This document shows positions 19,570-29,833 of a stretch of DNA of 48,271 nt, piece after piece (the stretch's first letter is position 1; each line of letters begins with the position of its first letter). Origin of the DNA: Paracoccus nototheniae (GTDB lineage Bacteria > Pseudomonadota > Alphaproteobacteria > Rhodobacterales > Rhodobacteraceae). The translations under genes and the position numbers were made by a program. The stretch covers positions 1 to 48,271 of the forward strand of contig NZ_RQRT01000029.1 in NCBI RefSeq assembly GCF_004335005.1, read 5' to 3'. The notes under the pieces are model-generated. The model saw only the letters and a program-made list of their open reading frames with translations, made no database searches and was not told where the DNA came from.

Positions 19570-19935
19570 TTGAACGCGGTCACGCCACTGAACGACAATG
19601 GCTATTGCTCCAGCGGGCTGCGCACGCCCCGGGATGCAGAATACGACATCTTTTCCCGTGTGACGCGCATGCTGCGCCAGTCTCCGGGCAAGGCCGACAA
19701 TCAGGAGACGATCCAGGCAGTTTTCAAGAATTCCCAGCTGTGGACGTTGCTCGCCACCGATCTGGCCGAACCGGCCAATGGCCTGCCGGACGCGACAAAG
19801 GCGGGCCTGATTTCTCTGGCCGGTTTTGCGATCCGCCATGGGCAGGCGGTCATGGCCGGACAGGCCACCACCGAGGCGCTGATCGACATCAATATGACCA
19901 TCATGCGCGGGCTGAGGGGCGAGGTCAGGGCATGA
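19570..19935 (+). CDS. flaF: flagellar biosynthesis regulator FlaF
   Basis: FlaF is needed for flagellin synthesis or secretion in alphaproteobacteria and acts against FlbT. The 121-residue protein matches the family in size and in the sequence TPRDAEYDIFSRVTRML, WTLLATDLAEP and INMTIMRGLRGE. The start is TTG at 19570 with a GGGAAG upstream. A later ATG would remove the conserved N-terminus. It overlaps flbT by four bases. Confidence 0.88.
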   Translation: MNAVTPLNDNGYCSSGLRTPRDAEYDIFSRVTRMLRQSPGKADNQETIQAVFKNSQLWTLLATDLAEPANGLPDATKAGLISLAGFAIRHGQAVMAGQATTEALIDINMTIMRGLRGEVRA

Positions 19936-20336
19936 GCGGTCTTGTCCTCAAGCTGGCGCCGCGCGAACGGGTGCTGATCAATGGCGCCGTGATCGAAAAC
20001 GGCGACCGGCGGGCGCGCATCTCGATCACGACGCCCAATGTTCACGTGCTGCGCCTGCGTGACGCCATCCATCCCGACAACGCCCGGACCCCGGTGTCAC
20101 GGGCGCTCTATATCGCCCAGCTGATCCTGTCGGGCGATGCGGACCCGGCCCTGGGTCAGCGGCAGCTGGTTCTGGCCATCGAACAACTCAGCCAGGTATT
20201 CGAGGATCGCGACAGCCGCCTGCTTCTGGCCGAGGCCACTGCTGCCGCGATCGCGCCCAACCCCTATCAGGCGATGCGCAAGCTGCGCGACCTTCTGCCC
20301 CGCGAAGCCCGCCTGTTCGCCAGCACCCGAGAGTGA
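19932..20336 (+). CDS. flbT: flagellar biosynthesis repressor FlbT
   Basis: FlbT binds the 5' UTR of flagellin mRNA in Caulobacter and promotes its decay until the hook is complete. This 134-residue protein begins MSGLVLKLAPRERVLINGAVIEN, the family signature, and carries LYIAQLILSGD and NPYQAMRKLRDLLP. The ATG overlaps the flaF stop, so the two are coupled. The DUF1217 gene follows after seven bases. Confidence 0.9.
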   Translation: MSGLVLKLAPRERVLINGAVIENGDRRARISITTPNVHVLRLRDAIHPDNARTPVSRALYIAQLILSGDADPALGQRQLVLAIEQLSQVFEDRDSRLLLAEATAAAIAPNPYQAMRKLRDLLPREARLFASTRE

Positions 20337-20343
20337 GGTCGCA

Positions 20344-21159
20344 ATGAGCATTTCCATCGGCGTGACCGGATTAGCCGGCTGGAAAATCGTCCAGCGGATC
20401 GAGCCGCAACAGATCGAGGCCGTCGCCCGCGATCCCATCGTGTTGCGCGCGACCACCTATTTTCAGGAGAATATCGGCAGGGCGGGGCAGGCCGAGGATC
20501 TGGTCAAAGACTATCGCCTGATGTCAACGGCGCTGTCCGCTTTCGGACTGGAGGGCGACATCGCCAACAAGGCTTTTATCCAAAAAATCCTCGAGTCGGA
20601 TGTTGCAGATGAAAGCTCGCTGGTGAATCGGCTGGCTGACAAACGTTATCTGCGGCTGGCCGAGGCCTTTGGCTATGGCGCCCCCAAGCCCCCGGCGGAC
20701 GCCTCTGCGGTTGTTGACGCCGATGCGGCGGCGGATGCGGAATTGGCGCGGACGGTCAGCAACGCCTTTGTGCAGCGCGAATTCGAACGCCGGATCGGCA
20801 TGTCGGATGAAAATCTGCGCCTGGCGCTGAACGCCCGGCGTGAGGTGCAACGCTTGGGCGGACGCGACTCATCCGATCGTACGCTATGGTTCGAGATCAT
20901 CGGAAACACCCCGCTGCGGAAGGTCTTTCAGGGCGCCTTCGGGTTTCCCGAAAGCTATGGCCAGCTGCCCGTGGACCGGCAGCTGGAGGAGTACACCCGC
21001 GCATCCGAACGCGTGCTGGGCAGCGCCAGATTCAAGGAGATCGCGACGACCGAGGGGATCGACAAGCTGGTCCAGGCCTTCATGGTCCGGTCGCAGCTGA
21101 CGGCGATGCCCACCACCAACCGCTACACGGCGGCGCTGGCCCTGCTGACCGGGAATTGA
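20344..21159 (+). CDS. DUF1217 flagellar protein
   Basis: This 271-residue soluble protein from MSISIGVTGLAGWKIVQRIE contains the DUF1217 pattern: YFQENIGRAGQAEDLVKDYRL, SAFGLEGDIANKAFIQKIL, LADKRYLRLAEAFGYG and a C-terminal FMVRSQLTAM. The family is found beside flagellar genes in alphaproteobacteria but its role is not settled. Here it ends the flagellin-flaF-flbT run, which supports a role in assembly or regulation. An Ala/Asp-rich linker near 118-140 separates two helical parts. Confidence 0.78.
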   Translation: MSISIGVTGLAGWKIVQRIEPQQIEAVARDPIVLRATTYFQENIGRAGQAEDLVKDYRLMSTALSAFGLEGDIANKAFIQKILESDVADESSLVNRLADKRYLRLAEAFGYGAPKPPADASAVVDADAAADAELARTVSNAFVQREFERRIGMSDENLRLALNARREVQRLGGRDSSDRTLWFEIIGNTPLRKVFQGAFGFPESYGQLPVDRQLEEYTRASERVLGSARFKEIATTEGIDKLVQAFMVRSQLTAMPTTNRYTAALALLTGN

Positions 21160-21232
21160 ATCGTGTCGGATGGCCTGCAGCACGCCTTGTGTCGCCCCCA
21201 CCCGCAATTTTCCCTTTGCGCGCCGCCGCACC

Positions 21233-21260
21233 TTGCGCCCGAGGCGTGGCGGACTATAAC
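21233..21260 (+). promoter_or_regulatory. putative sigma-70 promoter of carB
   Basis: TTGCGC (21233-21238) and TATAAC (21255-21260) are spaced by 16 bases, 51 bases before the carB ATG, in an otherwise empty 151-base gap. Confidence 0.5.
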
Positions 21261-21310
21261 CCCGGACGATTTGCCGCGATCGATGCACGACCAGCCCGGG
21301 GGCCAAAACC

Positions 21311-24300
21311 ATGCCGAAAAGAACCGATATCAAGTCTATCCTGATCATCGGGGCGGGGCCCATCGTCATCGGGCAGGCCTGCGAATTCGATTACTCGGGT
21401 GCTCAGGCCTGCAAGGCTCTGCGCGAGGAGGGATACCGGGTTATTCTGGTGAACTCGAACCCCGCGACGATCATGACCGATCCGGAAATGGCCGACGCGA
21501 CCTATATCGAGCCGATCACCCCCGAAATCGTCGAAAAGATCATTGCCAAGGAACGCCCCGACGCGCTGCTGCCGACGATGGGCGGTCAGACCGGGTTGAA
21601 CACTGCGCTGGCGCTGGCCGACAGCGGTGCGCTGAACCGCTATGGGGTCGAGCTGATCGGCGCGCAGCGCAGCGCCATCGAGATGGCCGAAGACCGCAAG
21701 CTGTTCCGCGAGGCGATGGACCGCATCGGTCTGGAAAATCCCAAGGCCACGATCATCGCCGCCCCCAAACTGGCGAACGGCAAATACGACATCAACACCG
21801 GCGTCGCGCAAGCCATGGAAGCGCTTGAGGACATCGGCCTGCCCGCGATCATCCGCCCGGCCTTCACGCTTGGCGGGACCGGCGGCGGGGTGGCCTATAA
21901 CCGCGACGATTACGAACGGATCGTGCGCTCGGGCCTTGACGCCTCGCCCATGGCGCAGGTGCTGATCGACGAAAGCCTGCTGGGCTGGAAGGAATTCGAG
22001 ATGGAGGTCGTGCGGGATCGCAACGACAATGCCATCATCGTCTGTGCCATCGAAAACGTCGATCCGATGGGCGTGCATACCGGCGACAGCATCACGGTCG
22101 CCCCCGCGCTGACCCTGACCGACCGCGAATATCAGATCATGCGCACCGCCAGCATTGCGGTTCTGCGCGAGATCGGCGTGGAAACCGGCGGCTCGAACGT
22201 CCAATGGGCCGTGAATCCCGAAGATGGCCGCATGGTCGTGATCGAGATGAACCCGCGCGTCAGCCGGTCCTCGGCGCTGGCCTCGAAGGCCACGGGTTTT
22301 CCGATCGCCAAGATCGCTGCGAAACTGGCGGTGGGCTATACGCTGGACGAGCTGGACAATGACATCACCAAGGTCACGCCCGCCAGCTTTGAACCCAGCA
22401 TCGACTATGTCGTCACCAAGATCCCGCGCTTCGCCTTCGAGAAATTCCCCGGCTCCAAGCCCGAGCTGACGACGGCGATGAAATCGGTGGGCGAGGTCAT
22501 GGCCATTGGCCGCAGCTTTCACGAATCGCTGCAAAAGGCGCTCGCCTCGATGGAAACCGGCCTGTCCGGTCTGGATGAGATCGCCATCGAGGGCGCCAGC
22601 GAACAGGGCAAGCCCGCCGTCATCGCCGCTCTGTCGAAAGCCACTCCCGACCGCATCCGCGTCATCGCCGAGGCGATGCGGTTCGGCCTGTCGGATGACG
22701 AGATCCACCGCGTGACCAAGTTTGATCCGTGGTTTCTGGCCCGCATCCGCGAGATCATCGATGCCGAGCATGTCATCCGTGAAAACGGCATTCCCACTGA
22801 TGCCGAAGGCCTGCGCCGCGTCAAGATGATGGGCTTTACCGATGCCCGTCTGGCCAGCCTGACCAAGCGCGACGAAACCGATATCCGCCGCGCCCGCCGC
22901 GCCCTGGATATCCGCCCGGTCTTCAAGCGCATCGACACCTGCGCCGCCGAATTCGAGGCGCAGACGCCCTATATGTATTCCACCTATGAAACCCCGGCGA
23001 TGGGCGATGTGGAATGCGAATCGCGCCCGACCGGGGCCAAGAAGGTCGTCATCCTGGGCGGTGGCCCGAACCGGATCGGGCAGGGGATCGAGTTCGACTA
23101 TTGCTGCTGCCATGCCTGCTATGCGCTGACCAAGGCGGGCTACGAGACGATCATGATCAACTGCAACCCGGAAACGGTCAGCACCGATTACGACACCTCG
23201 GACCGGCTGTATTTCGAACCTCTGACCTTCGAACATGTGCTGGAAATCCTGCATACCGAACAGCAGAACGGCACCCTGCACGGCGTCATCGTCCAGTTCG
23301 GCGGCCAGACCCCGCTGAAACTGGCCAATGCGCTGCAGGACGAAGGCATCCCGATTCTGGGCACCACCCCCGATGCCATCGACCTGGCCGAGGACCGCGA
23401 GCGGTTCCAGCATCTGCTGCAGGATCTGGGCCTGAAACAGCCGATCAACGGCATCGCCAGCAGCGACGAACAGGCCATCGCGATTGCTGAACGCATCGGT
23501 TTCCCGCTGGTGATCCGCCCGTCCTATGTGCTGGGCGGCCGCGCGATGGAGATCGTGCGCGATATGGACCACCTGCGCCGCTATATCACCGAGGCCGTGA
23601 CCGTCAGCGGCAAAAGCCCGGTCCTGCTGGACAGGTATCTGTCGGGCGCGATCGAGGTTGACGTGGATGCGCTGTGCGATGGCCATAACGTCCATGTCGC
23701 GGGCATCATGGAACATATCGAGGAGGCGGGCGTCCATTCGGGCGACAGCGCCTGCTCGCTGCCGCCCCACACGCTGGACGCCGCCACCATTGCGGAACTG
23801 AAGGTTCAGACCACCGCGATGGCCCGCGCGCTGAAGGTCAAGGGCCTGATGAACGTGCAGTTCGCGCTGAAGGACAACGAGATCTATGTGCTGGAGGTCA
23901 ATCCCCGCGCCAGCCGCACCGTTCCCTTTGTCGCCAAGGCCACCGACAGCGCCATCGCCAGCATCGCCGCCCGCCTGATGGCCGGAGAGCCGATGTCGAA
24001 TTTTCCTGCCCGCGCGCCCTATCCCGAAGGCGTGGGTCCGGAAACCGATCTGCCCTTTGCCGATCCGATGACGCTGGCCGATCCGATCACGCCCTGGTTT
24101 TCGGTCAAGGAAGCGGTGCTGCCCTTTGCCCGTTTCCCCGGCGTCGATACGCTGCTGGGGCCGGAAATGCGCTCGACCGGCGAGGTGATGGGCTGGGACC
24201 GGAACTTTGCGCGGGCCTTTCTCAAGGCGCAGATGGGCGCGGGCACCAACCTGCCCGATACGGGCCGCGTGTTCCTGTCGGTCAAGGACAGCGACAAGAC

Positions 24301-24649
24301 CGACGCGCTGGCACAGGCCGCCCGCGATCTGGTGGGGATGGGCTTTACTCTGGTGGCCACCTCGGGGACGGCGGATTTTCTGGATGCGCATGGGGTCGCC
24401 TCGACCCGCGTGAACAAGGTCTATGAGGGGCGTCCGAACATCGTCGACCGGCTGAAGAATGACGACATCGCGATGGTCCTGAACACGACCGAGGGCGTTC
24501 AGGCCATCGCCGACAGCCGCGAGATCCGCGCCGTCGCGCTGTATGACAAGATCCCCTATTTCACCACGGCTGCGGGCAGCATCGCGGCCGTGGCGGCGAT
24601 CAAGTCGCGCGAAGAGGGCGAGGTCGGTGTCCGGTCGCTGCAGGCGTAA
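21311..24649 (+). CDS. carB: carbamoyl-phosphate synthase large subunit
   Basis: CarB makes carbamoyl phosphate from bicarbonate, ATP and the ammonia delivered by CarA, feeding arginine and pyrimidine synthesis. The 1112-residue protein has the two tandem ATP-grasp synthetase halves. The first opens with [24 protein letters not shown] and the second with [23 protein letters not shown] (each within family consensus). The metal and nucleotide motifs [18 protein letters not shown] and [18 protein letters not shown] mark the halves, and an MGS-like allosteric domain is at the C-terminus. carA is not nearby, which is common. Size is slightly above the 1070-1100 typical in other bacteria. Confidence 0.97.
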   Translation: MPKRTDIKSILIIGAGPIVIGQACEFDYSGAQACKALREEGYRVILVNSNPATIMTDPEMADATYIEPITPEIVEKIIAKERPDALLPTMGGQTGLNTALALADSGALNRYGVELIGAQRSAIEMAEDRKLFREAMDRIGLENPKATIIAAPKLANGKYDINTGVAQAMEALEDIGLPAIIRPAFTLGGTGGGVAYNRDDYERIVRSGLDASPMAQVLIDESLLGWKEFEMEVVRDRNDNAIIVCAIENVDPMGVHTGDSITVAPALTLTDREYQIMRTASIAVLREIGVETGGSNVQWAVNPEDGRMVVIEMNPRVSRSSALASKATGFPIAKIAAKLAVGYTLDELDNDITKVTPASFEPSIDYVVTKIPRFAFEKFPGSKPELTTAMKSVGEVMAIGRSFHESLQKALASMETGLSGLDEIAIEGASEQGKPAVIAALSKATPDRIRVIAEAMRFGLSDDEIHRVTKFDPWFLARIREIIDAEHVIRENGIPTDAEGLRRVKMMGFTDARLASLTKRDETDIRRARRALDIRPVFKRIDTCAAEFEAQTPYMYSTYETPAMGDVECESRPTGAKKVVILGGGPNRIGQGIEFDYCCCHACYALTKAGYETIMINCNPETVSTDYDTSDRLYFEPLTFEHVLEILHTEQQNGTLHGVIVQFGGQTPLKLANALQDEGIPILGTTPDAIDLAEDRERFQHLLQDLGLKQPINGIASSDEQAIAIAERIGFPLVIRPSYVLGGRAMEIVRDMDHLRRYITEAVTVSGKSPVLLDRYLSGAIEVDVDALCDGHNVHVAGIMEHIEEAGVHSGDSACSLPPHTLDAATIAELKVQTTAMARALKVKGLMNVQFALKDNEIYVLEVNPRASRTVPFVAKATDSAIASIAARLMAGEPMSNFPARAPYPEGVGPETDLPFADPMTLADPITPWFSVKEAVLPFARFPGVDTLLGPEMRSTGEVMGWDRNFARAFLKAQMGAGTNLPDTGRVFLSVKDSDKTDALAQAARDLVGMGFTLVATSGTADFLDAHGVASTRVNKVYEGRPNIVDRLKNDDIAMVLNTTEGVQAIADSREIRAVALYDKIPYFTTAAGSIAAVAAIKSREEGEVGVRSLQA

Positions 24650-24655
24650 GGCCAC

Positions 24656-24685
24656 GGCGTTTGGGGGCGATGACCCCCAAGCGCC
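24656..24685 (+). terminator. hairpin after carB
   Basis: GGCGTTTGGGGG and CCCCCAAGCGCC pair over 12 positions with one G-T wobble and a 6-base loop, seven bases past the carB stop. There is no T-run, so the terminator call is moderate. Confidence 0.5.
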
Positions 24686-24712
24686 ACCCTGCGGAGGTTT
24701 GCTCCGGATCTT

Positions 24713-25996
24713 GTGTCTGATTTTCCGGATTTAGCGGCCCTCGGCGCGGAGATGTTGGTCTATGATCGCGCAAGACAGGCGTGGGGAATGGATCGAATGT
24801 CACAAGCGACCGCAGCGGAACGCTATTTTCTAAGCCTGGTGAATGCCGAGCGGGGGCGGAACGGCCTGCAGCCCCTGACGCTGGAAACCCGCCTGAACGA
24901 TTCGTCCGAGGATCACAGCCGCTGGCTGTTGCAGACCGGCAATTTCAGCCATACCGGGCAGGGCGGATCCAGCGCGCGCGACCGGATCGAGGAAGCGAAT
25001 TTTCCGCTGCAGGGCAGCTGGCGGGTGACCGAAAATCTGGCGCTGCTGTCGGATAACGGGAACGGATCGCTGCTGGACGAGGTTCGGCAGCTGCATCAGA
25101 ACCTGATGGACAGCCCCAGCCACCGCGCCAACATCCTTGACCCCAACGTCACTTATCTGGGCGTCGGGCTGGAAACCGGGATGTATCAGGGCCAGCGGAT
25201 CGTCATGGCGACACAGAACTTCGCCTCGACCCTTGGGCCGGTCAATCTGGACGCCGCGCCGGGCATCATCATCTCGACCGTGGCGGCGCCCGTTCTGAAC
25301 GTACCGCCCCCCAATGGCGCCGCCTGGCTGTCGCAGGTCGGCGAACCGCATCGTGGCAATTTCGGCACGGCCGGGAATGATCTGATCAGCCGCGGGGCCG
25401 GAAACGACCGGGTGTTTGCCGGACAGGGCAGCGACTGGATCGTGGCGGGCGCGGGCCATGACACGGTCAGCGGCGGGCAGGGAAATGACGTCATTCTGGG
25501 CCAGATGGGCAATGATCACCTGATGGGCGACGCGGGCAATGACCGTCTGTCCGGGGGCTTTGGCCATGATGTGCTGATGGGCGGCGACGGCGATGACGTC
25601 CTGACCGGAGACATGGGATTCGACCGGCTGTTCGGCGGAGCGGGCAATGACCTGCTGCTGGGCGGCTTTGGCAATGACAGCCTGAACGGCGACATGGGCA
25701 ATGACACGCTGATCGGCGGGCCGGGCAATGACCAGCTGCGCGGCGGTGCGGGGGCGGATCAGTTCGTCTTTGCAGGCGCGATTGGTGTCGACACGATTCT
25801 GGATTTTCAGCCCGATATCGACCGGATCATGATCGCCAGGGGTCTGGTTGGTCCGAATGTGACCGGCTTTGTGAACAACCGCGTCACCGAGACGGATCAG
25901 GGGGTGGTGATCGATCTGGGTTCGGGCAACCGGATCGTGCTGCTGAACCCCGATCTGACGCGGCAGGATGTGGCCGACGACATCTTCCTGTTCTGA
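24713..25996 (+). CDS. CAP-domain protein with RTX calcium-binding repeats
   Basis: This 427-residue protein combines a YkwD/SCP-type CAP domain with an RTX array. The CAP part (about 38-175) shows FLSLVNAERGRNGLQPL, SSEDHSRWLLQTGNFSHTG, SWRVTENLAL and MDSPSHRANILDPNVTYLGVG. From about residue 222 a dozen or so nonapeptides of the GGxGNDxLx type follow, then a C-terminal tail ending DDIFLF. RTX repeats and such a tail are typical of type I secretion substrates, and no N-terminal signal peptide is seen. Secreted CAP proteins are often proteases or lipid-binding in other systems; here the function is unknown. The start is uncertain: GTG at 24713 is the longest, while ATGs at 24788 or 24797 lie just before the CAP domain. 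No T1SS genes are adjacent. Confidence 0.85.
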   Translation: MSDFPDLAALGAEMLVYDRARQAWGMDRMSQATAAERYFLSLVNAERGRNGLQPLTLETRLNDSSEDHSRWLLQTGNFSHTGQGGSSARDRIEEANFPLQGSWRVTENLALLSDNGNGSLLDEVRQLHQNLMDSPSHRANILDPNVTYLGVGLETGMYQGQRIVMATQNFASTLGPVNLDAAPGIIISTVAAPVLNVPPPNGAAWLSQVGEPHRGNFGTAGNDLISRGAGNDRVFAGQGSDWIVAGAGHDTVSGGQGNDVILGQMGNDHLMGDAGNDRLSGGFGHDVLMGGDGDDVLTGDMGFDRLFGGAGNDLLLGGFGNDSLNGDMGNDTLIGGPGNDQLRGGAGADQFVFAGAIGVDTILDFQPDIDRIMIARGLVGPNVTGFVNNRVTETDQGVVIDLGSGNRIVLLNPDLTRQDVADDIFLF

Positions 25997-26731
25997 TCAG
26001 GCGTCCTTTGCCAGCAGATAGCAGTCCATGATCCAGCCATGTGCCGCCCGCGCCGCCGCCCGTGCGGCGATGATGCGGGGGGCGGCCTCGGCCAAGGGTC
26101 CGGCCTCCAGCAGCTGTTCGGGCATCGCCAGATAGGCACCCCACCAGATCCGCACGCCTTCGGGTTGCAGATCGGCAAAGGCGCAGGCGCCGTCCAGCAT
26201 GACGATCACGCGGTCGCAGCCCTCGGGCCAGCCGTGATCGCGCAGGCGGCGTCCGGTGGTGATCTGGACGGGCGCGCCCAGTGCATTTAGCGGGATGGCA
26301 TGGGCCGCGCACAGCGCCTGCACCGCGGTGATGCCGGGGATGACCTGAGCCGGCCAGTCCAGCCGCGCGGCGATCCGCAGGCTGCTGTCATACAGCGACG
26401 GATCGCCCCAGACCAGCAGCGCGACGGTGCCCCCCTGCGGCAGGGCCTTGCTGACCGCACTGCTCCAGGCCGATGCGATGGCATCGTGCCAGCGATCGAC
26501 CGCCTCCAGATAATCGCCATCCGCCGCGCGTCGGGGCAGATCGACCGTGGCCACCGCGCCGCCGGGGCGGTGCCGGTCCAGCATCGCCAGCCGCAGATGG
26601 GCCAGATCCTCTTTCTCGGCGCCTTTCAGCGGGATCAGGACCAGATCGGCCTGTTGCAGGGCGCGGACGCCCTGCAATGTCAGGTGGTCGGGATGGCCCG
26701 TGCCGATCCCGATCAGAACCAGTCGGATCAT
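25997..26731 (-). CDS. cobF: precorrin-6A synthase (deacetylating)
   Basis: CobF methylates precorrin-5 at C1 with SAM and removes the acetyl fragment, giving precorrin-6A in the aerobic B12 pathway. The 244-residue protein starts MIRLVLIGIGTGHPDHLTLQG, the tetrapyrrole methylase glycine motif, and contains LLVWGDPSLYDSSLRIA and VIPGITAVQALCA. Its ATG overlaps the cbiM stop by four bases, so it is co-transcribed behind the B12 riboswitch. A longer in-frame upstream extension is spurious because it runs through cbiM in another frame. Confidence 0.94.
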   Translation of the reverse strand: MIRLVLIGIGTGHPDHLTLQGVRALQQADLVLIPLKGAEKEDLAHLRLAMLDRHRPGGAVATVDLPRRAADGDYLEAVDRWHDAIASAWSSAVSKALPQGGTVALLVWGDPSLYDSSLRIAARLDWPAQVIPGITAVQALCAAHAIPLNALGAPVQITTGRRLRDHGWPEGCDRVIVMLDGACAFADLQPEGVRIWWGAYLAMPEQLLEAGPLAEAAPRIIAARAAARAAHGWIMDCYLLAKDA

Positions 26732-27393
26732 GCGTAAAGGCGCGGCGTGACCAGACCGCTGCCGCGCAAGCCGCGCGAGGCTTTGGCTCCGGCCAGCACG
26801 GCCAGATCGACCAGCGGCTCCAACGCGATGACCAGCAGATAGGCGGCGCCAAAGGACAGCACGCCCGCCAAGGCCTCGGCCCCCTGACCATAGAACGCCC
26901 AGAAGGCGACCCATGCCACGATCCCGCCCTGATAGGCGGTCGACAGCGCCAGCGCCTGACCATAGCGCAGATCCACATAGGCCGTGCCCGGCGCGATGAT
27001 GCGCCCCGCCAGCGCCCTGACCGCGAACAAAGGCACCAGCAGCGTGGTGACGTTCATCCCGTATTGCGGCAGATCGAAGGGCGCAAAGAACAGCCCCTGT
27101 GCCAGCAGCCCCAAGGACAGCCCGATCGCTGCAGGTGCGGCCCCGAACAGCAGAAACAGGGTCGAGCCCAGGATCAGATGCACCTCGGACACGCCGACGG
27201 GCCATGTGGGCAGCACCTGAAAGAACACGAAGGTCAGCGCGCTGGCCAGCGCGGCGCGCCCGGCCAGCGAGGCCGCGCCCTGCGCCCGCACGGCGTCCAG
27301 CGCCAGTTTCAGGGAATACACCCCCGCCGTTGCGGCCGTGGCATAGCTGAGGATGATCTTGGCGCCGGTCACGACGCCCTCTTCGATATGCAT
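26728..27393 (-). CDS. cbiM: CbiM-type cobalt transport membrane protein
   Basis: This is a 221-residue integral membrane protein with about six or seven hydrophobic segments. It starts MHIEEGVVTGAKI, which keeps the Met1-His2 pair used by CbiM/NikM for metal binding, and has a second conserved His in VSEVHLILGSTLF. CbiM is the substrate-capture subunit of ECF cobalt transporters. No cbiN, cbiQ or cbiO is present here, so it may work alone or with components encoded elsewhere. It sits directly behind a B12 riboswitch and is translationally coupled to cobF, which supports cobalt as the substrate. Confidence 0.87.
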   Translation of the reverse strand: MHIEEGVVTGAKIILSYATAATAGVYSLKLALDAVRAQGAASLAGRAALASALTFVFFQVLPTWPVGVSEVHLILGSTLFLLFGAAPAAIGLSLGLLAQGLFFAPFDLPQYGMNVTTLLVPLFAVRALAGRIIAPGTAYVDLRYGQALALSTAYQGGIVAWVAFWAFYGQGAEALAGVLSFGAAYLLVIALEPLVDLAVLAGAKASRGLRGSGLVTPRLYA

Positions 27394-27434
27394 GGTCCAG
27401 TCTCCGATGGCCGTCACACCCGACGGCGGGAAGG

Positions 27435-27646
27435 TTGCCTGACATGGCCGGTTTCCTGGCTTGCGGGTCAGGGCGCTGCGTCGGCCTTCCCGGATCGCTC
27501 CAGTGGCATCTGGTGACGCGCGCTCTCCGCATACAGTCGCGGGGGCGGCTGAGGCTTCGGGCGCCGCGATTGGGTCCGCCCTTCCCCATTCCCGATGAAG
27601 CCCGACGCGGGTCGCGTCTGACGGGCACCATTCAGACCCTTACCTA
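27435..27646 (-). ncRNA. cobalamin riboswitch upstream of cbiM-cobF
   Basis: Read on the minus strand, the element has GAATGGTGCC near its 5' end, then CAGCCGCCCCCGCGACTGT, GCCACTGG, CCGGGAAGGC and finally the B12 box GCAAGCCAGGAAACCGGCC (about 27448-27466). All conserved blocks occur in the right order. It lies about 40 bases ahead of cbiM. Upstream, TTGACG (27666-27671) and TAGGTA (27641-27646) could be a promoter, though the 19-base spacing is long. Adenosylcobalamin is expected to repress cbiM-cobF. Confidence 0.96.
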
Positions 27647-27698
27647 GACGGGAAGGGCGAGCTTGCGTCAAGCCGTCCCGTGATCAGGTCCGGGTGCG

Positions 27699-29048
27699 TT
27701 ACGTCCGGGCGGGGGCGATCAGGTGAAAGAAGGTGCCGGTGACCTGCCCGCCACCCGGCATCGCAACCCTGCTGCCGGTTTCCGCAACCTCGGCGCCGGT
27801 GGCATCGGTGACGCGGGCCAGCGCCGCATCGGGCTGGGACAGGATCGAGGCATAGTGGAATTCGTGCCCCCGCAGCGGCTGCACCCCCAGCCCGGGCAGG
27901 GGTTGCAGCGGTTGCGCCCGACGGTATCCCAGATGCATCCGGCGCTTGGCATAGCTGGTCTCCAACCCCAGCAGCCCAAGCATCTGGTGGCGATCCCCCG
28001 CCGCATCCACAAGTCCTGCGCCAAGCGTCATGTATCCGCCGCATTCGCCATGCACCGGCCGGGTGGCCGCAAAGCGGTGCATGGCGCGGCGAAAGCCGTC
28101 GCAGGCGGCCAGCCGGGGGGCGTGCAGTTCGGGATAGCCGCCGGGCAGCCAGCAGCAATCGGCGCTGTCATCCGGCCCTTCGTCGGCCAGCGGCGAAAAG
28201 GGTAGAAGCGTCGCCCCCGCGCGCCGCCACGCCTCGACCACATGCGGATAGACAAAGCTGAAGGCCGCGTCGCGGGCCAGCGCGATGCGCATGCCGGGCG
28301 GCGTCAGGGGCAGGGCGGGGGCGCTGTCGGGCAGGGCGCGGCAGGCCGCCGCCGCCACGATCGCATCCAGATCGCAATGCGCGCCCACGAAATCGCCCGC
28401 ATGGTCCAGAATGGCCTGCAGGCCTGCGGTCTCCTCGGCCTGCACCAGTCCCAGATGGCGTTCGGGCAGGGTGATGTTGCCCTGTCGGGGCAGGGCGCCC
28501 AGCACGCGGATGCCGGCCTCGACCATCCCTTCGCGGATCAGCGCCTCGTGCCGGGCCGAGGCGACGCGGTTCAGCACCACCCCCGCGAACGGCAGATCGG
28601 GGCGCAGCGTCGCAAAGCCGCGCGCGGTCGCCGCCGCCGATTGTGCCTGCCCGCCCACATCCACCACCAGAACCACCGGCCAGCCCATCATCACCGCGAT
28701 CTCGGCGCTGGAACCGATGCCGGTTTCCCCCGCCTTGGCGACCCCGTCGAACAGGCCCATTGAGCCTTCGGCCAGCACCAGATCGGCTGTGGGCTGGCCC
28801 GTGACATGGGCGGCGATGCGCCCCGGCTCCATCGCCCAGGCATCCAGATTGAAGCTGGCCCGCCCCGAGGCCGCCAGATGAAACCCCGGGTCGATGTAAT
28901 CGGGGCCGGATTTGAACGGCTGCACCCCCAGCCCCTTGCGCCGCAGCGCCGTCAGCAGGCCCAGCATCAGCATCGTCTTGCCCGTCCCCGAGGCAGGGGC
29001 CGAAATCATCAGGCCCGGAACCATCGGGGCGGGGGTGGTGGCGGTCAT
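27699..29048 (-). CDS. cobB: hydrogenobyrinic acid a,c-diamide synthase
   Basis: CobB amidates the a and c side chains of hydrogenobyrinic acid using glutamine and ATP. The 449-residue protein has a P-loop ASGTGKTML near 19-27, [13 protein letters not shown], and a C-terminal class I-like glutaminase domain with [12 protein letters not shown] and the nucleophile Cys336 in HGECGGYM. Its ATG overlaps the cobM stop by four bases, and the next element downstream is the B12 riboswitch of cbiM. Confidence 0.95.
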   Translation of the reverse strand: MTATTPAPMVPGLMISAPASGTGKTMLMLGLLTALRRKGLGVQPFKSGPDYIDPGFHLAASGRASFNLDAWAMEPGRIAAHVTGQPTADLVLAEGSMGLFDGVAKAGETGIGSSAEIAVMMGWPVVLVVDVGGQAQSAAATARGFATLRPDLPFAGVVLNRVASARHEALIREGMVEAGIRVLGALPRQGNITLPERHLGLVQAEETAGLQAILDHAGDFVGAHCDLDAIVAAAACRALPDSAPALPLTPPGMRIALARDAAFSFVYPHVVEAWRRAGATLLPFSPLADEGPDDSADCCWLPGGYPELHAPRLAACDGFRRAMHRFAATRPVHGECGGYMTLGAGLVDAAGDRHQMLGLLGLETSYAKRRMHLGYRRAQPLQPLPGLGVQPLRGHEFHYASILSQPDAALARVTDATGAEVAETGSRVAMPGGGQVTGTFFHLIAPART

Positions 29049-29833
29049 TCGGGAAACCTCGGGTCAGGAAATCTTGGGTCGGGGCCGATGGGTCGGTAAC
29101 GGCGGTCGTAATCGGCGGCGTAAAGGCGGCTGTCGTCGAACCCCTCGCCCGCCAATGCCGGGCCGACAAGGATCAGCGCGGTGCGGTCGATGCCCTGGGC
29201 CTGCGCCTGAATGGTGGCCAGCGTGGCGCGGATCAGCCGTTGGTCAGGCCAGCTGGCCCGCCAGACCACCGCGACCGGACAGTCAGGGCCGTAATGGGGC
29301 GTCAGATCGGCGACCACCCGGTCCAGCGCGTGGATCGACAGATGGATCGCCAGCGTCGCCCCGGTCGCGCCGAATGCGGTCAGGCTTTCGCCCGCAGGCA
29401 TGGCGGATGCCCGCCCCGGCGTCCGGGTCAGGACCACCGATTGGGCAAGGCCGGGCAGCGTCAGTTCCGCCTGCAGCGCGGCGGCGGCGGCGGCAAAGGA
29501 CGGCACGCCCGGCACCACATGAACCGGAATGTCCAAGGCCCGCAGGCGGCGCAGCTGTTCGCCCATCGCCGACCAGACCGACAGATCGCCCGAATGCAGC
29601 CGCGCCACGTCAAGCCCCGCCGCATGAGCCTGCGCCATCTCGTTGATGATCTGATCAAGGCTCAGCGCGGCGGTGTTCACGATCCGCGCGCCCGTAGGGC
29701 AATGGGCCAGCAGGGCGGGCGGCACAAGGCTGCCTGCATACAGACAAACCGGGCAGGCCGCGATCAGATCGCGCCCACGCAGGGTGATCAGGTCGGGCGC
29801 GCCGGGGCCTGCGCCGATGAAATGGACGGTCAT
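29045..29833 (-). CDS. cobM: precorrin-4 C11-methyltransferase
   Basis: CobM transfers a SAM methyl group to C11 of precorrin-4 to give precorrin-5. The 262-residue protein has the methylase start [20 protein letters not shown], then [24 protein letters not shown] and [13 protein letters not shown], all diagnostic for CobM/CbiF. It overlaps cobE upstream and cobB downstream by ATGA. The C-terminus repeats a short motif ([12 protein letters not shown]) that looks like a minor tail duplication. Confidence 0.95.
   Translation of the reverse strand: MTVHFIGAGPGAPDLITLRGRDLIAACPVCLYAGSLVPPALLAHCPTGARIVNTAALSLDQIINEMAQAHAAGLDVARLHSGDLSVWSAMGEQLRRLRALDIPVHVVPGVPSFAAAAAALQAELTLPGLAQSVVLTRTPGRASAMPAGESLTAFGATGATLAIHLSIHALDRVVADLTPHYGPDCPVAVVWRASWPDQRLIRATLATIQAQAQGIDRTALILVGPALAGEGFDDSRLYAADYDRRYRPIGPDPRFPDPRFPE

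Noticed and set aside
21254..24655. Long minus-strand open frame over carB (about 1133 codons)
   Set aside because: It is antisense to an intact CarB with all ATP-grasp motifs, and the translation has the low-complexity His/Arg/Asp make-up of a shadow frame.
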